NCBI RefSeq assembly: GCF_018847975.1
Contig: NZ_CP072597.1
Location: 1,837,001 to 1,901,000, forward strand
Direction: 5' to 3'
DNA length: 64,000 nucleotides
Origin: Lysobacter sp. K5869
GTDB lineage: Bacteria; Pseudomonadota; Gammaproteobacteria; Xanthomonadales; Xanthomonadaceae
Below, in pieces: positions 1 to 8,723 of this stretch (positions are counted from its first letter, which is position 1; every line of letters begins with the position of its first letter). A model generated the notes under the pieces. That model worked only from the letters and a program-made list of their open reading frames with translations, ran no database searches and was not told the DNA's origin. Position numbers and translations under genes: made by a program.

Positions 1-285
1 ATGCTGTCGTACTCGCCCTACGACAATCTGAAGAAGCAGGCGTACCCGGCGATGTTCGTCGGCACCGGCCTGTGGGATTCGCAGGTGCAGTACTGGGAGC
101 CGGCCAAGTACGTGGCGCGGCTGCGCACGCTGGATACCGGCACGCAGCCGGTGCTGTTCCGCACCAACATGGACGCCGGCCACGGCGGCAAGTCGGGGCG
201 GTTCCGCCGTTATCGCGAACAGTCGGAGATGTTCGCATTCATGTTCGATCAGCTGCAGGTGAGCCACGAGGCGACGGCGAAGTAA
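1..285 (+). CDS. ptrB: Oligopeptidase B-type S9A peptidase, C-terminal part
   Basis: The frame is open from the first base, so the gene begins upstream and only its last 94 codons are visible. This is the end of the alpha/beta-hydrolase catalytic domain of prolyl-oligopeptidase-family enzymes. [17 protein letters not shown] matches the region carrying the catalytic Asp (about residue 26 here), and [15 protein letters not shown] carries the catalytic His (about residue 61). The YWEPAKY wording fits oligopeptidase B, which cleaves after Arg/Lys in short peptides, better than prolyl oligopeptidase. The nucleophile Ser and the propeller domain lie outside the window. The internal ATG at base 1 is not the true start. 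Confidence 0.85.
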   Translation: MLSYSPYDNLKKQAYPAMFVGTGLWDSQVQYWEPAKYVARLRTLDTGTQPVLFRTNMDAGHGGKSGRFRRYREQSEMFAFMFDQLQVSHEATAK

Positions 286-310
286 GCCGCGCGCCTCGGA
301 CGGTTCGACG

Positions 311-340
311 ACGGGCCCGGCGTTTGCCGGGCCCGTTCGT
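311..340 (+). terminator. Hairpin terminator after the peptidase gene
   Basis: An 11-bp perfect stem (ACGGGCCCGGC at 311-321, complement at 326-336) with a GTTT loop is followed by a weakly T-rich TCGTTTG. It starts 25 bases past the stop codon. The short T-tract makes it a weaker intrinsic terminator than others in the window. Confidence 0.6.
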
Positions 341-443
341 TTGTGGCGGCGGGTCGTGGCGCAGGGCGCGTGCGGGAATCGAAAGCGGGTAGCGAGGCGG
401 CGCGCTTCCGCTCCGATCGCCGCATTCGACGTGGGCGTATTTT

Positions 444-508
444 CGCGGTCGCGGCTTGCGCCGCTCCTACAGGGAGCCCATGTAGGAGCGGCGCAAGCCG
501 CGACCGCG
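444..508. repeat. REP-type palindromic element, inverted pair
   Basis: Two perfectly complementary 28-base arms (444-471 and 481-508) flank a 9-base loop. The arm core GTAGGAGCGGCGCAAGCC is the most frequent interspersed repeat of this window (see 20380, 21625, 29510, 30030, 54304, 61253 and 62360). It lies in the gap between the peptidase gene and the DUF454 gene, where no other coding sequence is seen. Confidence 0.85.
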
Positions 509-563
509 ACAGGTCGCCGACCGCGAACCCCGCGCAAGACCCGCATCCCCCCACCCCACGCCG

Positions 564-569
564 CATACT
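564..569 (+). promoter_or_regulatory. -10 box of a leaderless promoter (DUF454 gene)
   Basis: CATACT ends 6 nt before the ATG at 576 and no Shine-Dalgarno-like purine run lies between them. The spacing puts the predicted transcription start at the initiation codon, as for several other genes here. Confidence 0.5.
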
Positions 570-575
570 GCCCGC

Positions 576-1019
576 ATGTCCGTCCCGCCGCCCTCCGAGG
601 ACACCGCCCGAAACCCGGAGCCCGCCGCCGCGCCGCCGCCCGCCGCGCGCCCCAGCCGGTTCCGCTGGGCATGGTGGCTGCTGGCCTACGTCAGCCTCGG
701 CCTGGGCATCGTCGGCATCGCCCTGCCGGGCCTGCCGACCGTACCGTTCGTGCTGCTGTCGGCCTACGCCGCCGCGCGCGGCTCGCAGCGCTTGCATGCG
801 CGGCTGCTGGCGCATCGCCAGTTCGGCCCGATGATCCGCGACTGGCAGGCGCACGGCGCGGTCAGCCGCCGGGCCAAGCGGCTGGCGGTGTCGATGATGG
901 CGCTGTGCGCGGCGATCATGTTCCTGACCTCGCCGAAGTGGTGGATGGCCGCCAGCGGCACCGCGATCATGTCGGTGGTCGCGATCTGGCTGTGGCGCCG
1001 GCCCGAGCCGCCGGGCTGA
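576..1019 (+). CDS. YbaN/DUF454 family inner-membrane protein
   Basis: A 147-residue membrane protein of the DUF454 (YbaN) family; its molecular function is not established. After a proline/alanine-rich N-terminus of about 28 residues, a hydrophobic stretch carries the family signature (LGIVGIALPGLPTVPFVLL, about residues 42-60). The conserved RLHARLLAHRQFGPMIRDW motif follows, then two closely spaced hydrophobic segments near the C-terminus. Length is slightly above the usual 115-130 because of the N-terminal extension. The ATG at 576 was chosen because a CATACT box precedes it at leaderless spacing. It stands alone between the peptidase gene and lptM, all on the same strand. Confidence 0.85.
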   Translation: MSVPPPSEDTARNPEPAAAPPPAARPSRFRWAWWLLAYVSLGLGIVGIALPGLPTVPFVLLSAYAAARGSQRLHARLLAHRQFGPMIRDWQAHGAVSRRAKRLAVSMMALCAAIMFLTSPKWWMAASGTAIMSVVAIWLWRRPEPPG

Positions 1020-1151
1020 CCGGCGGGACCGGTGGGCCGCGCCGGTGTTCTCCAGGCCGGCTTGCCGCCGCGCGCCGCCCGCGCCTGAACCCGTACCCCG
1101 ACGCCGTTCCCACTCCCGCGCCCCGGGTTCGTTTCGGTCACCCCCGCGGGC

Positions 1152-1157
1152 TACACT
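1152..1157 (+). promoter_or_regulatory. -10 box of a leaderless promoter (lptM)
   Basis: TACACT ends 7 nt upstream of the ATG at 1165 with no ribosome-binding site in between. It would drive the lptM-dapF-DUF484 unit. Confidence 0.55.
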
Positions 1158-1164
1158 TCGGGGC

Positions 1165-1509
1165 ATGAATGCACGCCTCGCCTCGTTCCTGATCCCGACC
1201 GCGTTGACCCTGGCCCTGGCCGCCTGCGGCAACAAGGGCCCGCTGGTCCTGCCGACCGCGCCGCCGCCGCCCGAGCCGCCGAAGACCAAGCCCGGCGAGG
1301 TGCCGGTCACCATCTCCACCGTCAACGCGCCGCCGGTGGCGACCGATCAGCGCAAGAAGACTCAGGCCGTGCCGTCGCTGGACAAGGTGCTGGCGCCGCC
1401 GGCCGACGCCACCGACAAGAGCAAGACCGACAAGACCCAGCAGGACTCGTCCAGCGGCGAGGACAAGCCGGCCGAGCCGGTGCCCGCCAGCGGCCAGGGC
1501 GATGGCTGA
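1165..1509 (+). CDS. lptM: LptM (YifL)-like small lipoprotein
   Basis: A 114-residue lipoprotein. The N-terminus is a lipoprotein signal peptide with lipobox LALAAC followed by the diagnostic GNKGPL motif right after the lipidated Cys. In E. coli the homologue (formerly YifL) helps oxidative maturation of the LptD/LptE lipopolysaccharide translocon at the outer membrane. The GNKGPLVLP start is the conserved part; the Pro/Lys/Asp-rich tail is longer than in the 67-residue E. coli protein and looks disordered. The stop overlaps the dapF start by 8 bases, giving the same lptM-dapF order as E. coli. The start at 1165 is preferred over an in-frame ATG at 1045 because of the lipoprotein signal and the TACACT box. 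Confidence 0.85.
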   Translation: MNARLASFLIPTALTLALAACGNKGPLVLPTAPPPPEPPKTKPGEVPVTISTVNAPPVATDQRKKTQAVPSLDKVLAPPADATDKSKTDKTQQDSSSGEDKPAEPVPASGQGDG

Positions 1510-2365
1510 GGCCGCCGCCGCCGCGAGCGCGCCGCTGCGTTTCAGCAAGATGCACGGCGCCGGCAACGACTTCGTCGTGCTCGACCTGCGCGGCGGCATC
1601 GCGCCGCCGGACGCCGAACTCTGCCGCCGCCTCGCCGACCGCCACACCGGCGTCGGTTGCGACCAGATCCTCACCGTCGAGGCGCCGCTCAGCGCCGGCG
1701 CGGTTGCCTCCTACCGCATCTGGAATTCCGACGGCTCGGCCTCGCAGCAATGCGGCAACGGCGCGCGCTGCATCGCCGCCTGGCTGGTGCGCGACGGCGC
1801 CGCCGCGGCCGGCGCCGGCTTCGTCGTCGACAGCCCGGCCGGCCGCCACGCGGTCACCCCGCTCGGCGAGGGCGGCTTCCGCATCGACATGGGCCGGCCC
1901 GAATTCGATCCCGCGCGCATTCCGCTGCGCGGTTATCCCAGCCGCCAAGACCAATACGTGCTCGACGTGCACGACACGGTGATCGGCTTCGGCGCGGTGT
2001 CGATGGGCAACCCGCACGCGGTGATCGAAGTCGACGACGTCGACGCCGCGCCGGTGGAGACCATCGGCCCGATGCTGCAATCCAGCCAGGAATTCCCCGA
2101 ATCGGCCAACGTCGGCTTCGCCCAGGTGGTCGCGCCCGACCGCATCCGCCTGCGCGTGTACGAGCGCGGCGTCGGCGAAACCCTGGCCTGCGGCTCCGGC
2201 GCCTGCGCCGCCGCGGCGGTGCTGATGCAGCGCGGCCGCATCCAGCGCGAGGTCGCCGTGCAACTGCCCGGCGGCGAGCTGCGCATCGCCTGGGCCGACG
2301 CCGAGGCCGCGCTGTCGATGTCCGGGCCGACCGCATTCGTGTTCGAAGGAGAGTGGAACCGATGA
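1502..2365 (+). CDS. dapF: Diaminopimelate epimerase
   Basis: A PLP-independent racemase-type epimerase converting LL- to meso-diaminopimelate for lysine and peptidoglycan synthesis in the cytoplasm. The 287 residues show the MHGAGNDFV start motif (17-25) and two catalytic cysteines as thiol acid/base: Cys84 in QQCGNGARC and Cys230 in TLACGSGAC. Length is slightly above the usual 274-280 owing to an Ala-rich N-terminus. It overlaps lptM by 8 bases and its stop overlaps the next start in an ATGA, so translation is probably coupled through the operon. Confidence 0.97.
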   Translation: MAEAAAAASAPLRFSKMHGAGNDFVVLDLRGGIAPPDAELCRRLADRHTGVGCDQILTVEAPLSAGAVASYRIWNSDGSASQQCGNGARCIAAWLVRDGAAAAGAGFVVDSPAGRHAVTPLGEGGFRIDMGRPEFDPARIPLRGYPSRQDQYVLDVHDTVIGFGAVSMGNPHAVIEVDDVDAAPVETIGPMLQSSQEFPESANVGFAQVVAPDRIRLRVYERGVGETLACGSGACAAAAVLMQRGRIQREVAVQLPGGELRIAWADAEAALSMSGPTAFVFEGEWNR

Positions 2366-3045
2366 GCGAAAGACTCGGCGACAAGCCGGCCGAGCTCGGC
2401 GCGCACGAAGTCGCTTCGTGGCTGCGCCGCCATCCGCGCTTCCTGCAGCAGTTTCCCGATCTGTCGATGAGTCTGGTGGTGCCGCGCGAGGAAGGCTCGG
2501 CCGCCTCGCTCGCCAGCTATCAGCTGGAAGTGCTGCGCGACAAGAACCGCGAACTCTCGCGCCGCCTGCACGAGCTGTTCGGCAACGCGCAGGAAAACGA
2601 ACGCCTGGCGGTGCGCACGCACCAGCTGACCTTGGCGCTGATGCGCCAGGACAACGCCGGCGACACCTTGCGCGCGATGGCCGCGAGTCTGGCCGAGGAT
2701 TTCAACGGCGATCTGGTCCGGCTGATCGTGTTCCGCCGCTACGACGGCACGGCCGACAACGAGTGGCTGCAGATCATCGAGGACGGCGACGCGCGCCTGC
2801 AGCCGTTCCGCGACGCGCTCGCCGACGGCGAACCGCTGTGCGGCCGCCTGCAGCCGGAAAAGCACGACGTGCTGTACGCCGACCGCGCCGCCGACGTGCA
2901 ATCCACCGCGCTGCTGCCGCTGCCGGGCGTGGGCCTGATCGCGGTCGGCAGCCGCGACCCGAACCGCTTCTTCCCCGGCATGGGCACGCTGTTCCTGCGC
3001 ATGATGGGCGAATCGCTGGCGGTGGCGCTGCGCCGCTTCGATTGA
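2362..3045 (+). CDS. DUF484 (YigA-like, GAF-fold) protein
   Basis: A 227-residue DUF484 protein, a family usually encoded between dapF and xerC (yigA in E. coli). It begins with a helical part containing the family motif [18 protein letters not shown], then a predicted coiled segment ([22 protein letters not shown]), then a GAF-like alpha/beta domain (about 85-225). The biochemical role is unknown; conserved linkage hints at a tie with dimer resolution or cell-wall precursor supply. The start ATG at 2362 forms an ATGA overlap with the dapF stop. In-frame extension upstream runs entirely over dapF and was rejected. Confidence 0.9.
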   Translation: MSERLGDKPAELGAHEVASWLRRHPRFLQQFPDLSMSLVVPREEGSAASLASYQLEVLRDKNRELSRRLHELFGNAQENERLAVRTHQLTLALMRQDNAGDTLRAMAASLAEDFNGDLVRLIVFRRYDGTADNEWLQIIEDGDARLQPFRDALADGEPLCGRLQPEKHDVLYADRAADVQSTALLPLPGVGLIAVGSRDPNRFFPGMGTLFLRMMGESLAVALRRFD

Positions 3046-3132
3046 AGCCCGCGCGGCGGCCGGGGCCGGCCGCCGCCCTCGCGCGTTCGCGAACAACCCG
3101 GCATCGCCACGCCGCGCTCGCGCGCGGCGGAG

Positions 3133-3138
3133 TAGGAT
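3133..3138 (+). promoter_or_regulatory. -10 box of a leaderless promoter (xerC)
   Basis: TAGGAT ends 7 nt before the ATG at 3146. The same bases include a GGAGTAGG purine run that could instead act as a ribosome-binding site for a longer message; both readings favour the ATG at 3146 over the one at 3137. Confidence 0.4.
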
Positions 3139-3145
3139 GCGCGGC

Positions 3146-4024
3146 ATGAATCCGGTCGACGCCTTCCTCGATCACCTGCGCGTGGAAAAGCGCATGTCCG
3201 CGCATACGCTCGACGCGTACCGGCGCGACCTCGACGCGCTGACCGTGTGGACGCTGCAATACGCCGGCGGCGACGTGCTCGCCCTGCAGGCCGAGGACAT
3301 CCGCGGCTTCATCGCCGCCGAACACCGCCGCGGCCTCACCCCCAAGAGCCTGCAACGGCGCTTGTCGGCCTGCCGCAGTTTCTACACGTGGCAGGTCAAG
3401 CAAGGCGCGCTCGACGCCAGTCCCGCCGCGCCGATCCGCGCGCCCAAGGCGCCGCGCAAATTGCCGCAGGTGCTCGATCCCGACGAAGCCAAGGCGCTGG
3501 TCGAAGTCGACACCGACGCGCCGCTGGGCCTGCGCGACCGCGCGCTGCTGGAACTGTTCTATTCCTCCGGCCTGCGCCTGAGCGAGCTGTGCGCGCTGCG
3601 CTGGCGCGACCTGGATCTCGACGACGCCCTGGTCACCGTGCTCGGCAAGGGCAACAAACAGCGCAGCGTGCCGCTGGGCTCGCACGCGCGCGCCGCCTTG
3701 GCCGAATGGCGCGCCTCCACCGGCGCGGCGTCGGACGCCTTCGTCTTCCCCGGCCGCGGCGGCGCGCAGATCAGCTCGCGCGCGGTGCAGTTGCGCGTGC
3801 GCCATCTCGCCCAACGCCAAGGCTTGTTCAAGCGCGTGCATCCGCATCTGCTGCGGCATTCCTTCGCCAGCCACATCCTGGAATCCTCCGGCGACCTGCG
3901 CGGCGTGCAGGAACTGCTCGGCCATGCCGACATCGCGACCACGCAGATTTATACGCATCTGGATTTCCAGCATTTGGCGAAGGTGTACGACGCCGCGCAT
4001 CCGCGGGCCAAGAGAAAGAGCTAG
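3146..4024 (+). CDS. xerC: Site-specific tyrosine recombinase XerC
   Basis: A 292-residue tyrosine recombinase that with XerD resolves chromosome dimers at dif. The N-terminal core-binding (SAM-like) domain spans about 1-90 and the catalytic domain about 105-285. The catalytic set is visible: Arg144 (SGLRLSELC), Lys168 (GKGNKQR), His234 and Arg237 (HPHLLRHSF), His260 (LLGHADI) and nucleophile Tyr269 (TQIYTHLD). An ATG nine bases upstream is possible but lies too close to the purine run. The stop codon (TAG, 4022-4024) is contributed by an inverted repeat element that abuts the gene. Position after dapF and DUF484 matches E. coli. Confidence 0.95.
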   Translation: MNPVDAFLDHLRVEKRMSAHTLDAYRRDLDALTVWTLQYAGGDVLALQAEDIRGFIAAEHRRGLTPKSLQRRLSACRSFYTWQVKQGALDASPAAPIRAPKAPRKLPQVLDPDEAKALVEVDTDAPLGLRDRALLELFYSSGLRLSELCALRWRDLDLDDALVTVLGKGNKQRSVPLGSHARAALAEWRASTGAASDAFVFPGRGGAQISSRAVQLRVRHLAQRQGLFKRVHPHLLRHSFASHILESSGDLRGVQELLGHADIATTQIYTHLDFQHLAKVYDAAHPRAKRKS

Positions 4025-4103
4025 GAGTTAGCGGATAGGAGTTAGGAGATAGAAAAGCAGTCCCCGCTTTTACTATCTCCTAACTCCTATCCGCTATCTC
4101 CTG
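4022..4103. repeat. TAGGAGTTAGCGG inverted-repeat element, copy 1
   Basis: The left arm (4022-4052, beginning TAGGAGTTAGCGGATAGG) and the right arm (4073-4103) form a long imperfect hairpin with a 20-base loop. The left arm starts exactly at the xerC stop codon. A second copy with perfect arms lies at 53216-53302. It separates xerC from hslV and could end xerC transcription. Confidence 0.85.
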
Positions 4104-4166
4104 GCCCCAGGGCCCTTGACTGCCCGCCGGTCGCCCCCATCCATGGCCTATCCCCCGGAGGTCGCC

Positions 4167-4718
4167 ATGGACCCGAGTCAGAATCCCAACGTTTTCCACG
4201 CCACCACCATCGTCTCGGTCCGCCGCGACGGCCGCGTCGCCATCGCCGGCGACGGTCAGGTCACGCTCGGCCACACGGTGATGAAATCCAACGCGCGCAA
4301 GGTGCGCCGCCTGGGCCGCGACGGCCAGGTGCTGGCCGGTTTCGCCGGCGCCGCCGCCGACGCGTTCACCTTGTTCGAATTGTTCGAGGCCAAGCTCGAA
4401 AAGCACGGGCAATTGACCCGCGCCGCGGTCGAACTGGCCAAGGATTGGCGCACCGAGCGCCGCCTGGGCAAGCTCGAAGCGCTGCTCGCCGTCGCCGACA
4501 AGGAAACCTCGCTGGTCATCAGCGGCACGGGCGACGTGATCGAGCCCGAGGACGGCATCGTCGCCATCGGTTCCGGCGGCATGTACGCGCTCTCCGCCGC
4601 GCGCGCCTTGATGGCGCACAGCACGCTCGACGCCCGCGCGATCGCGACGGAGTCGATCAACATCGCCGGCGACGTTTGTATTTATACGAATCGCAATGTG
4701 GTGGTGGAAGAGCTTTGA
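4167..4718 (+). CDS. hslV: ATP-dependent protease peptidase subunit HslV
   Basis: The Ntn-hydrolase peptidase of the HslUV (ClpQY) complex, forming a double hexameric ring that degrades misfolded and regulatory proteins in the cytosol. The 183 residues contain [10 protein letters not shown], whose first Thr (Thr13) is the catalytic nucleophile after processing. Other conserved motifs are [14 protein letters not shown] and [15 protein letters not shown]. coli HslV has only the initiator Met before this Thr; here 12 residues precede it, so a propeptide must be removed if this start is right. The start at 4167 has a GGAGG ribosome-binding site five bases upstream. hslU follows after a repeat-filled gap of 147 bases. 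Confidence 0.95.
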   Translation: MDPSQNPNVFHATTIVSVRRDGRVAIAGDGQVTLGHTVMKSNARKVRRLGRDGQVLAGFAGAAADAFTLFELFEAKLEKHGQLTRAAVELAKDWRTERRLGKLEALLAVADKETSLVISGTGDVIEPEDGIVAIGSGGMYALSAARALMAHSTLDARAIATESINIAGDVCIYTNRNVVVEEL

Positions 4719-4740
4719 CAGCGGGAAAAAAGGGAAAGAA

Positions 4741-4863
4741 GGGAACGGGGAATGGTTGTCCCGTACTCGCCTTGACCTGCTTTCGCCTGCGTCGCTTCCA
4801 TTCCCCGTTCCCCTAATTCCCCTAATTCCCCTAATTCCCCTAATTCCCCTGCCCCTGCCCCTG
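4741..4863. repeat. Inverted repeat and CCCCTAATT tandem array between hslV and hslU
   Basis: GGGAACGGGGAATGG at 4741-4755 is complementary to 4798-4812. Four exact tandem copies of CCCCTAATT (4810-4845) follow, then three copies of CCCCTG (4846-4863) ending two bases before the hslU start codon. The array occupies the place where a ribosome-binding site would be expected, and none is seen. Confidence 0.85.
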
Positions 4864-4865
4864 CC

Positions 4866-6242
4866 ATGAAACCCGACAACAGCCACGCCACCATGACTCC
4901 GCGCGAGATCGTGCAGGAGTTGGACCGCCACATCGTCGGCCAGCATTCGGCCAAGCGCGCGGTCGCCATCGCGCTGCGCAATCGCTGGCGCCGCATGCAG
5001 TTGCCCGCCGAATTGCGCAACGAAGTGATGCCGAAGAACATCCTGATGATCGGACCCACCGGCGTGGGCAAGACCGAGATCGCGCGGCGTCTGGCCACCT
5101 TGGCCAACGCGCCGTTCGTCAAGGTCGAGGCCACGCGCTTCACCGAAGTGGGTTACGTCGGCAAGGACGTCGAGCAGATCGTGCGCGATCTGGCCGACAC
5201 CGCGGTCAAGCTCTATCGCGAGCAAGCCAAGACCCGCGTGCGCACCCAGGCCGAGGAGCGCGCCGAAGACCGCATCCTCGACGCGCTGCTGCCCAAGCGC
5301 GTGCCCGGCGGTTTCGGCTTCGGTTCGGAAACGCCGGCCGCCGACCACAGCGCGCCCGACAACGACACCCGCGCCAAGCTGCGCAAGCAACTGCGCAGCG
5401 GCGAGCTGGACGATCGCGAGATCGAGATCGAAACCGCGGTCAATCTCGGCGGCGTCGACATCATGGCGCCGCCCGGCATGGAAGAGATGGGCCAGCAGCT
5501 GCGGCAGATGTTCTCGCAGGTGTCCGGCGGCAAGACCCACAAGAAGCATCTGTCGATCAAGGCCGCGCGCCCGCAGCTGATCGAAGAGGAAGCCGCCAAG
5601 CTGGTCAACGAGGACGACGTGCGTCAGGCCGCCATCGAGGCCTGCGAGCAGCACGGCATCGTCTTCATCGACGAGATCGACAAGGTCGCCAAGCGCAGCG
5701 AGGCCGGCATGAGCGGCGGCGACGTCAGCCGCGAAGGCGTGCAGCGCGATCTGCTGCCGCTGGTGGAAGGCTCGACCGTCAGCACCAAGTACGGCGCGGT
5801 GAAGACCGACCACATCCTGTTCATCGCTTCCGGCGCGTTCCATCTGGCCAAGCCGAGCGATCTGATTCCCGAGTTGCAGGGCCGCTTCCCGATCCGCGTG
5901 GAACTGGGCGCGCTGAGCAAGGACGACTTCGTCCGCATCCTCACCGAGCCGAAGGCGGCGTTGACCACGCAGTACGTCGAACTGCTGCGCACCGAAGGGG
6001 TGAAGCTCGACTTCACCGCCGAGGCGGTGGACCGTTTGGCCGAGATCGCGGCGCAGGTCAACGAGCGCCAGGAGAACATCGGCGCGCGGCGTCTGCATAC
6101 GGTGTTGGAACGCTTGCTCGATGTGCTGAGCTACGAAGCGCCGGATCGCGACGGGCAGGCGGTGACGATCGATAAGGCGTATGTGGATCAGCACTTGGGC
6201 GAGTTGGTGCAGGATCCGGATTTGAGCCGGTACATTCTGTAA
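4866..6242 (+). CDS. hslU: HslU, AAA+ unfoldase of the HslUV protease
   Basis: The ATPase ring that unfolds substrates for HslV. The 458 residues begin with [17 protein letters not shown] after a short leader and carry Walker A GPTGVGKT (63-70), the GYVG pore loop (96-99) and Walker B IVFIDEID (about 265-272). An intermediate I-domain lies around 115-250, then the sensor and arginine-finger region (GRFPIRVEL). The conserved C-terminal tail ends in RYIL, which inserts into HslV to activate it. ATG 4866 is the first start; ATG 4893 (MTPREIV) also aligns with the family start and cannot be excluded. No Shine-Dalgarno is visible, only CCCCTG repeats. Confidence 0.96.
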   Translation: MKPDNSHATMTPREIVQELDRHIVGQHSAKRAVAIALRNRWRRMQLPAELRNEVMPKNILMIGPTGVGKTEIARRLATLANAPFVKVEATRFTEVGYVGKDVEQIVRDLADTAVKLYREQAKTRVRTQAEERAEDRILDALLPKRVPGGFGFGSETPAADHSAPDNDTRAKLRKQLRSGELDDREIEIETAVNLGGVDIMAPPGMEEMGQQLRQMFSQVSGGKTHKKHLSIKAARPQLIEEEAAKLVNEDDVRQAAIEACEQHGIVFIDEIDKVAKRSEAGMSGGDVSREGVQRDLLPLVEGSTVSTKYGAVKTDHILFIASGAFHLAKPSDLIPELQGRFPIRVELGALSKDDFVRILTEPKAALTTQYVELLRTEGVKLDFTAEAVDRLAEIAAQVNERQENIGARRLHTVLERLLDVLSYEAPDRDGQAVTIDKAYVDQHLGELVQDPDLSRYIL

Positions 6243-6341
6243 TCGCGGTGGTTCGCGCCCCGTGTCCGCTGGCGCGGCGCGGGGCGGTCCCTATCGCCCC
6301 GACAACGCGGGTGCTCGCCTGAAGGAAGGGAGGGACGCGCA

Positions 6342-6737
6342 ATGCCGCAAGCGGATCCGGGCGGTCGGCCGTTGCAATCGCTGATGGCCCTGTATCGAGA
6401 CGAGCAAGGCGGCGTCATCGATGCCGAGCGCGCACGCATGCGCCGGATCGCCCTCGCGGCCGAGGCGTCCGCTGAAGGCGAGCGCGTTCTCGGCTACATC
6501 GAGCGTTTGAGCCAAGCGGGCGACCTGGAGTACGAGGAAGCCCTCAAGCTCGCGAACTTGTTCCACGAACTGTGTTTGTTGCGGCACTACCGCATCGGCG
6601 TGACCGACCGGGAGGTCGCGACGGCCGCGGCGCTCCTGCGCGAACGTTTGGCCGCGCGTGGTGCAGGAGCGCTGCGCCACGCGGTCGAGCGGGTGGCTGA
6701 CGACTTCGACCGGAGTTGGTGGTCGTCGGTGTTGTGA
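6342..6737 (+). CDS. Hypothetical protein, 131 aa
   Basis: I do not recognise this family. The protein is predicted to be mainly helical and charged, with no signal peptide or membrane segment. It has a central run of Ala/Glu/Arg helices (DAERARMRRIALAAEASAEG) and one cysteine, and ends in SWWSSVL. A good purine-rich ribosome-binding region (GAAGGAAGGGAGGG) lies just upstream of the ATG, which together with typical codon use supports a real gene. It sits alone between hslU and the SDR gene on the same strand. Confidence 0.6.
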   Translation: MPQADPGGRPLQSLMALYRDEQGGVIDAERARMRRIALAAEASAEGERVLGYIERLSQAGDLEYEEALKLANLFHELCLLRHYRIGVTDREVATAAALLRERLAARGAGALRHAVERVADDFDRSWWSSVL

Positions 6738-6865
6738 GGTTCCGCGCCGGTCGTCCGGCTGAGCGCGGCGCGCGTTTGGGCCGGCTAAGGCGAGCGCAAT
6801 CGTGGCGTTCCGTGGCGGATGCGGGTCGCGGTTTATTGACAGTCCCCAGCTCCGCCACGCTCTGC

Positions 6866-6871
6866 TACCGT
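6866..6871 (+). promoter_or_regulatory. -10 box of a leaderless promoter (SDR/DoxX-like gene)
   Basis: TACCGT ends 8 nt before the ATG at 6880. No purine run lies between, consistent with a leaderless message. Confidence 0.4.
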
Positions 6872-6879
6872 GTCGCCCC

Positions 6880-8208
6880 ATGGACGACCCCGCACCCGCA
6901 AGCGCGCCACGGATCGACGCATCTCCGCAGAAAACGGCGCTGGTCGTCGGCGCCAACGGCTTTCTCGCCGGCTATCTCATCGCCTCGCTGCGCCGCCACG
7001 GTTGGCGCGTGCTGCGCGGCATCCGCGACGGCGGCCGCGCGCTGCGCGAGGACGAACGCCGCGCCGATCTCGCGCGCATGACCTCGCCGCGCGACTGGCG
7101 CGAAGCGCTGCAAGGCGTGGACGCGGTGGTCAACGCCGCCGGCATTTTGCGTGAAACCGGCGCGCAAACTTTTCAGACCATCCACGTCGACGGCCCGCTC
7201 GCGCTGGCGCGCGCCTGCGTCGAGTTCGGCGTGCCGCGCTTCGTCCAGCTGTCCGCGCTCGGCGAGCCGGCCGACGGCGAGTTCATCGCCTCCAAGCATC
7301 GTTTCGACGACGAACTGCTGCAGCTGCCGCTGAGCGCGGTCGCGCTGCGGCCGTCGGTGGTCTACGCCGCGTCCGGTTCGTACGGCGGCACCTCGCTGCT
7401 GCGCGCGCTGGCCGCGTTTCCCGGCCGCCATCTGCTGCCCGGCGACGGGCGCTGGCCGCTGCAACCGGTCGCGGCCGAAGACCTCGGCGAACTCGCCGCG
7501 CGCGCGGCGGGCGGCGAACAGCGCGGCGTCTACGAAATCGGCGGGCCACGGCCGCTGAGCCTGCGCGAGTATCAAGCGACGTGGCGGCGCTGGCTGCGCA
7601 TCGACGGCAGCGGCGCGGTGTTCTTCCCCGAATTCCTGGTGAGCTGGCAGGTCGCCGTCGGCGAACGCCTGGGCCGCGGCCCGGTCGGCGAAACCATGTG
7701 GCGCATGCTTCGCCGCGGCAACGTCACCCGGCCCGACGCGCATGCGCGCGTGCGCGCCGACTTCGGCCACGCGCCGGCCGATCTGAGTGAGGCGCTGGCG
7801 GCGACGCCGAGCCAAGTGCAGGACCGCTGGCAGGCGCAGCTGTACTTTCTCGCGCCGGCCTTGCGCTTGTGCATCGTCGCGCTGTGGCTGATTTCGGCCG
7901 TCGCCGGTTGGCTGACGCCGGCCGCGACCATCGACGCGATGACCGCCGGCACGCCGCTGGCCGCGTGGCAGCCGGTCGCGCTGGCGCGCATCACCGGCGG
8001 CCTGGACGCGGCGCTCGCGTTGGCCTTGCTGATCGGCTGGCGGCCGCGTTGGGTGCTGGGTTTGATGGGCGTCAGCGTGCTCGCCTACACGCTCGCGTTC
8101 GGCGCGCTGCTGCCGGCGCAATGGCTCGATCCGCTCGGCGGATTGGCGAAGAACCTCGTGGTGCTGCCGGCGCTGGCGGTGGCGTGGGTGCTGGCGGACC
8201 GGAGATAA
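6880..8208 (+). CDS. NAD-dependent epimerase-like SDR fused to a DoxX-like membrane domain
   Basis: A 442-residue fusion. Residues about 18-300 form an atypical (extended) short-chain dehydrogenase fold with the nucleotide-binding motif VGANGFLAGYL (GxxGxxA, from residue 24) and a VVNAAGILRE strand; this group resembles NmrA/complex-I-subunit-like and sugar-epimerase-like SDRs. Residues about 315-442 contain four hydrophobic segments (LRLCIVALWLISAVAGWL and following) like DoxX-type proteins. The pairing suggests a membrane-bound redox or quinone-related function, but the substrate is unknown. The downstream DUF2269 gene starts four bases after the stop, so the two probably form an operon. 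Confidence 0.85.
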   Translation: MDDPAPASAPRIDASPQKTALVVGANGFLAGYLIASLRRHGWRVLRGIRDGGRALREDERRADLARMTSPRDWREALQGVDAVVNAAGILRETGAQTFQTIHVDGPLALARACVEFGVPRFVQLSALGEPADGEFIASKHRFDDELLQLPLSAVALRPSVVYAASGSYGGTSLLRALAAFPGRHLLPGDGRWPLQPVAAEDLGELAARAAGGEQRGVYEIGGPRPLSLREYQATWRRWLRIDGSGAVFFPEFLVSWQVAVGERLGRGPVGETMWRMLRRGNVTRPDAHARVRADFGHAPADLSEALAATPSQVQDRWQAQLYFLAPALRLCIVALWLISAVAGWLTPAATIDAMTAGTPLAAWQPVALARITGGLDAALALALLIGWRPRWVLGLMGVSVLAYTLAFGALLPAQWLDPLGGLAKNLVVLPALAVAWVLADRR

Positions 8209-8212
8209 GACG

Positions 8213-8686
8213 ATGCTGTATCTGTGGGTGAAATGGATTCACATCCTGTCCTCGACCTTGCTGTTCGGCACCGGCCTGGGCATCGCGTTCTTCTTCTGGA
8301 TCGCGCACAAGCGCGGCGACGCGAAAGTCATCGCCGAGACCGCGCGCACCGTGGTCATCGCCGACGCCTGCTTCACCGCGCCGGCGGTGCTGGTGCAGTT
8401 CGGCACCGGCGTGTGGCTGGCGTTGCAGCTCGGCATGCCGTGGTCGGTGTTTTGGCTGAAGACCGCGTTGATTCTGTTCTTCGTGGTCGGCGCCTGCTGG
8501 TTGCCGGTGCTGTGGCTGCAGGGGCGCGCGCGGCGGTTGGCGGCGGAAGCGGCGGCTGCGGGCGCGCCGTTGCCGGCGAGCTATCACCGCACGATGTTCT
8601 GGTGGTTTTGGTTGGGGTGGCCGGCGTTTTTGAGCGTGGTGGGGATTTTTTGGTTGATGGTGTTGAAGCCAACCGGAGTTACGTAG
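8213..8686 (+). CDS. DUF2269 family integral membrane protein
   Basis: A 157-residue protein of the DUF2269 family with about four transmembrane segments. The characteristic start MLYLWVKWIHILSSTLLFG is followed by segments near residues 45-65, 78-98 and 127-150. Family function is unknown. It begins four bases after the SDR/DoxX-like gene and is probably translated from the same message; the same pair order is frequent in related genomes as far as I recall, implying they work together in the membrane. A repeat array follows directly. Confidence 0.85.
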   Translation: MLYLWVKWIHILSSTLLFGTGLGIAFFFWIAHKRGDAKVIAETARTVVIADACFTAPAVLVQFGTGVWLALQLGMPWSVFWLKTALILFFVVGACWLPVLWLQGRARRLAAEAAAAGAPLPASYHRTMFWWFWLGWPAFLSVVGIFWLMVLKPTGVT

Positions 8687-8723
8687 CCCCGCCGCCGCAA
8701 CCCGAAGCCAAGAACCCCCAGCC

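Noticed and set aside
4080..6194. 704-codon open frame on the minus strand across hslV and hslU
   Set aside because: It is the complement of two well-conserved genes in GC-rich DNA, where antisense frames stay open by base composition; its translation is His/Gln/Arg-rich with no domain.
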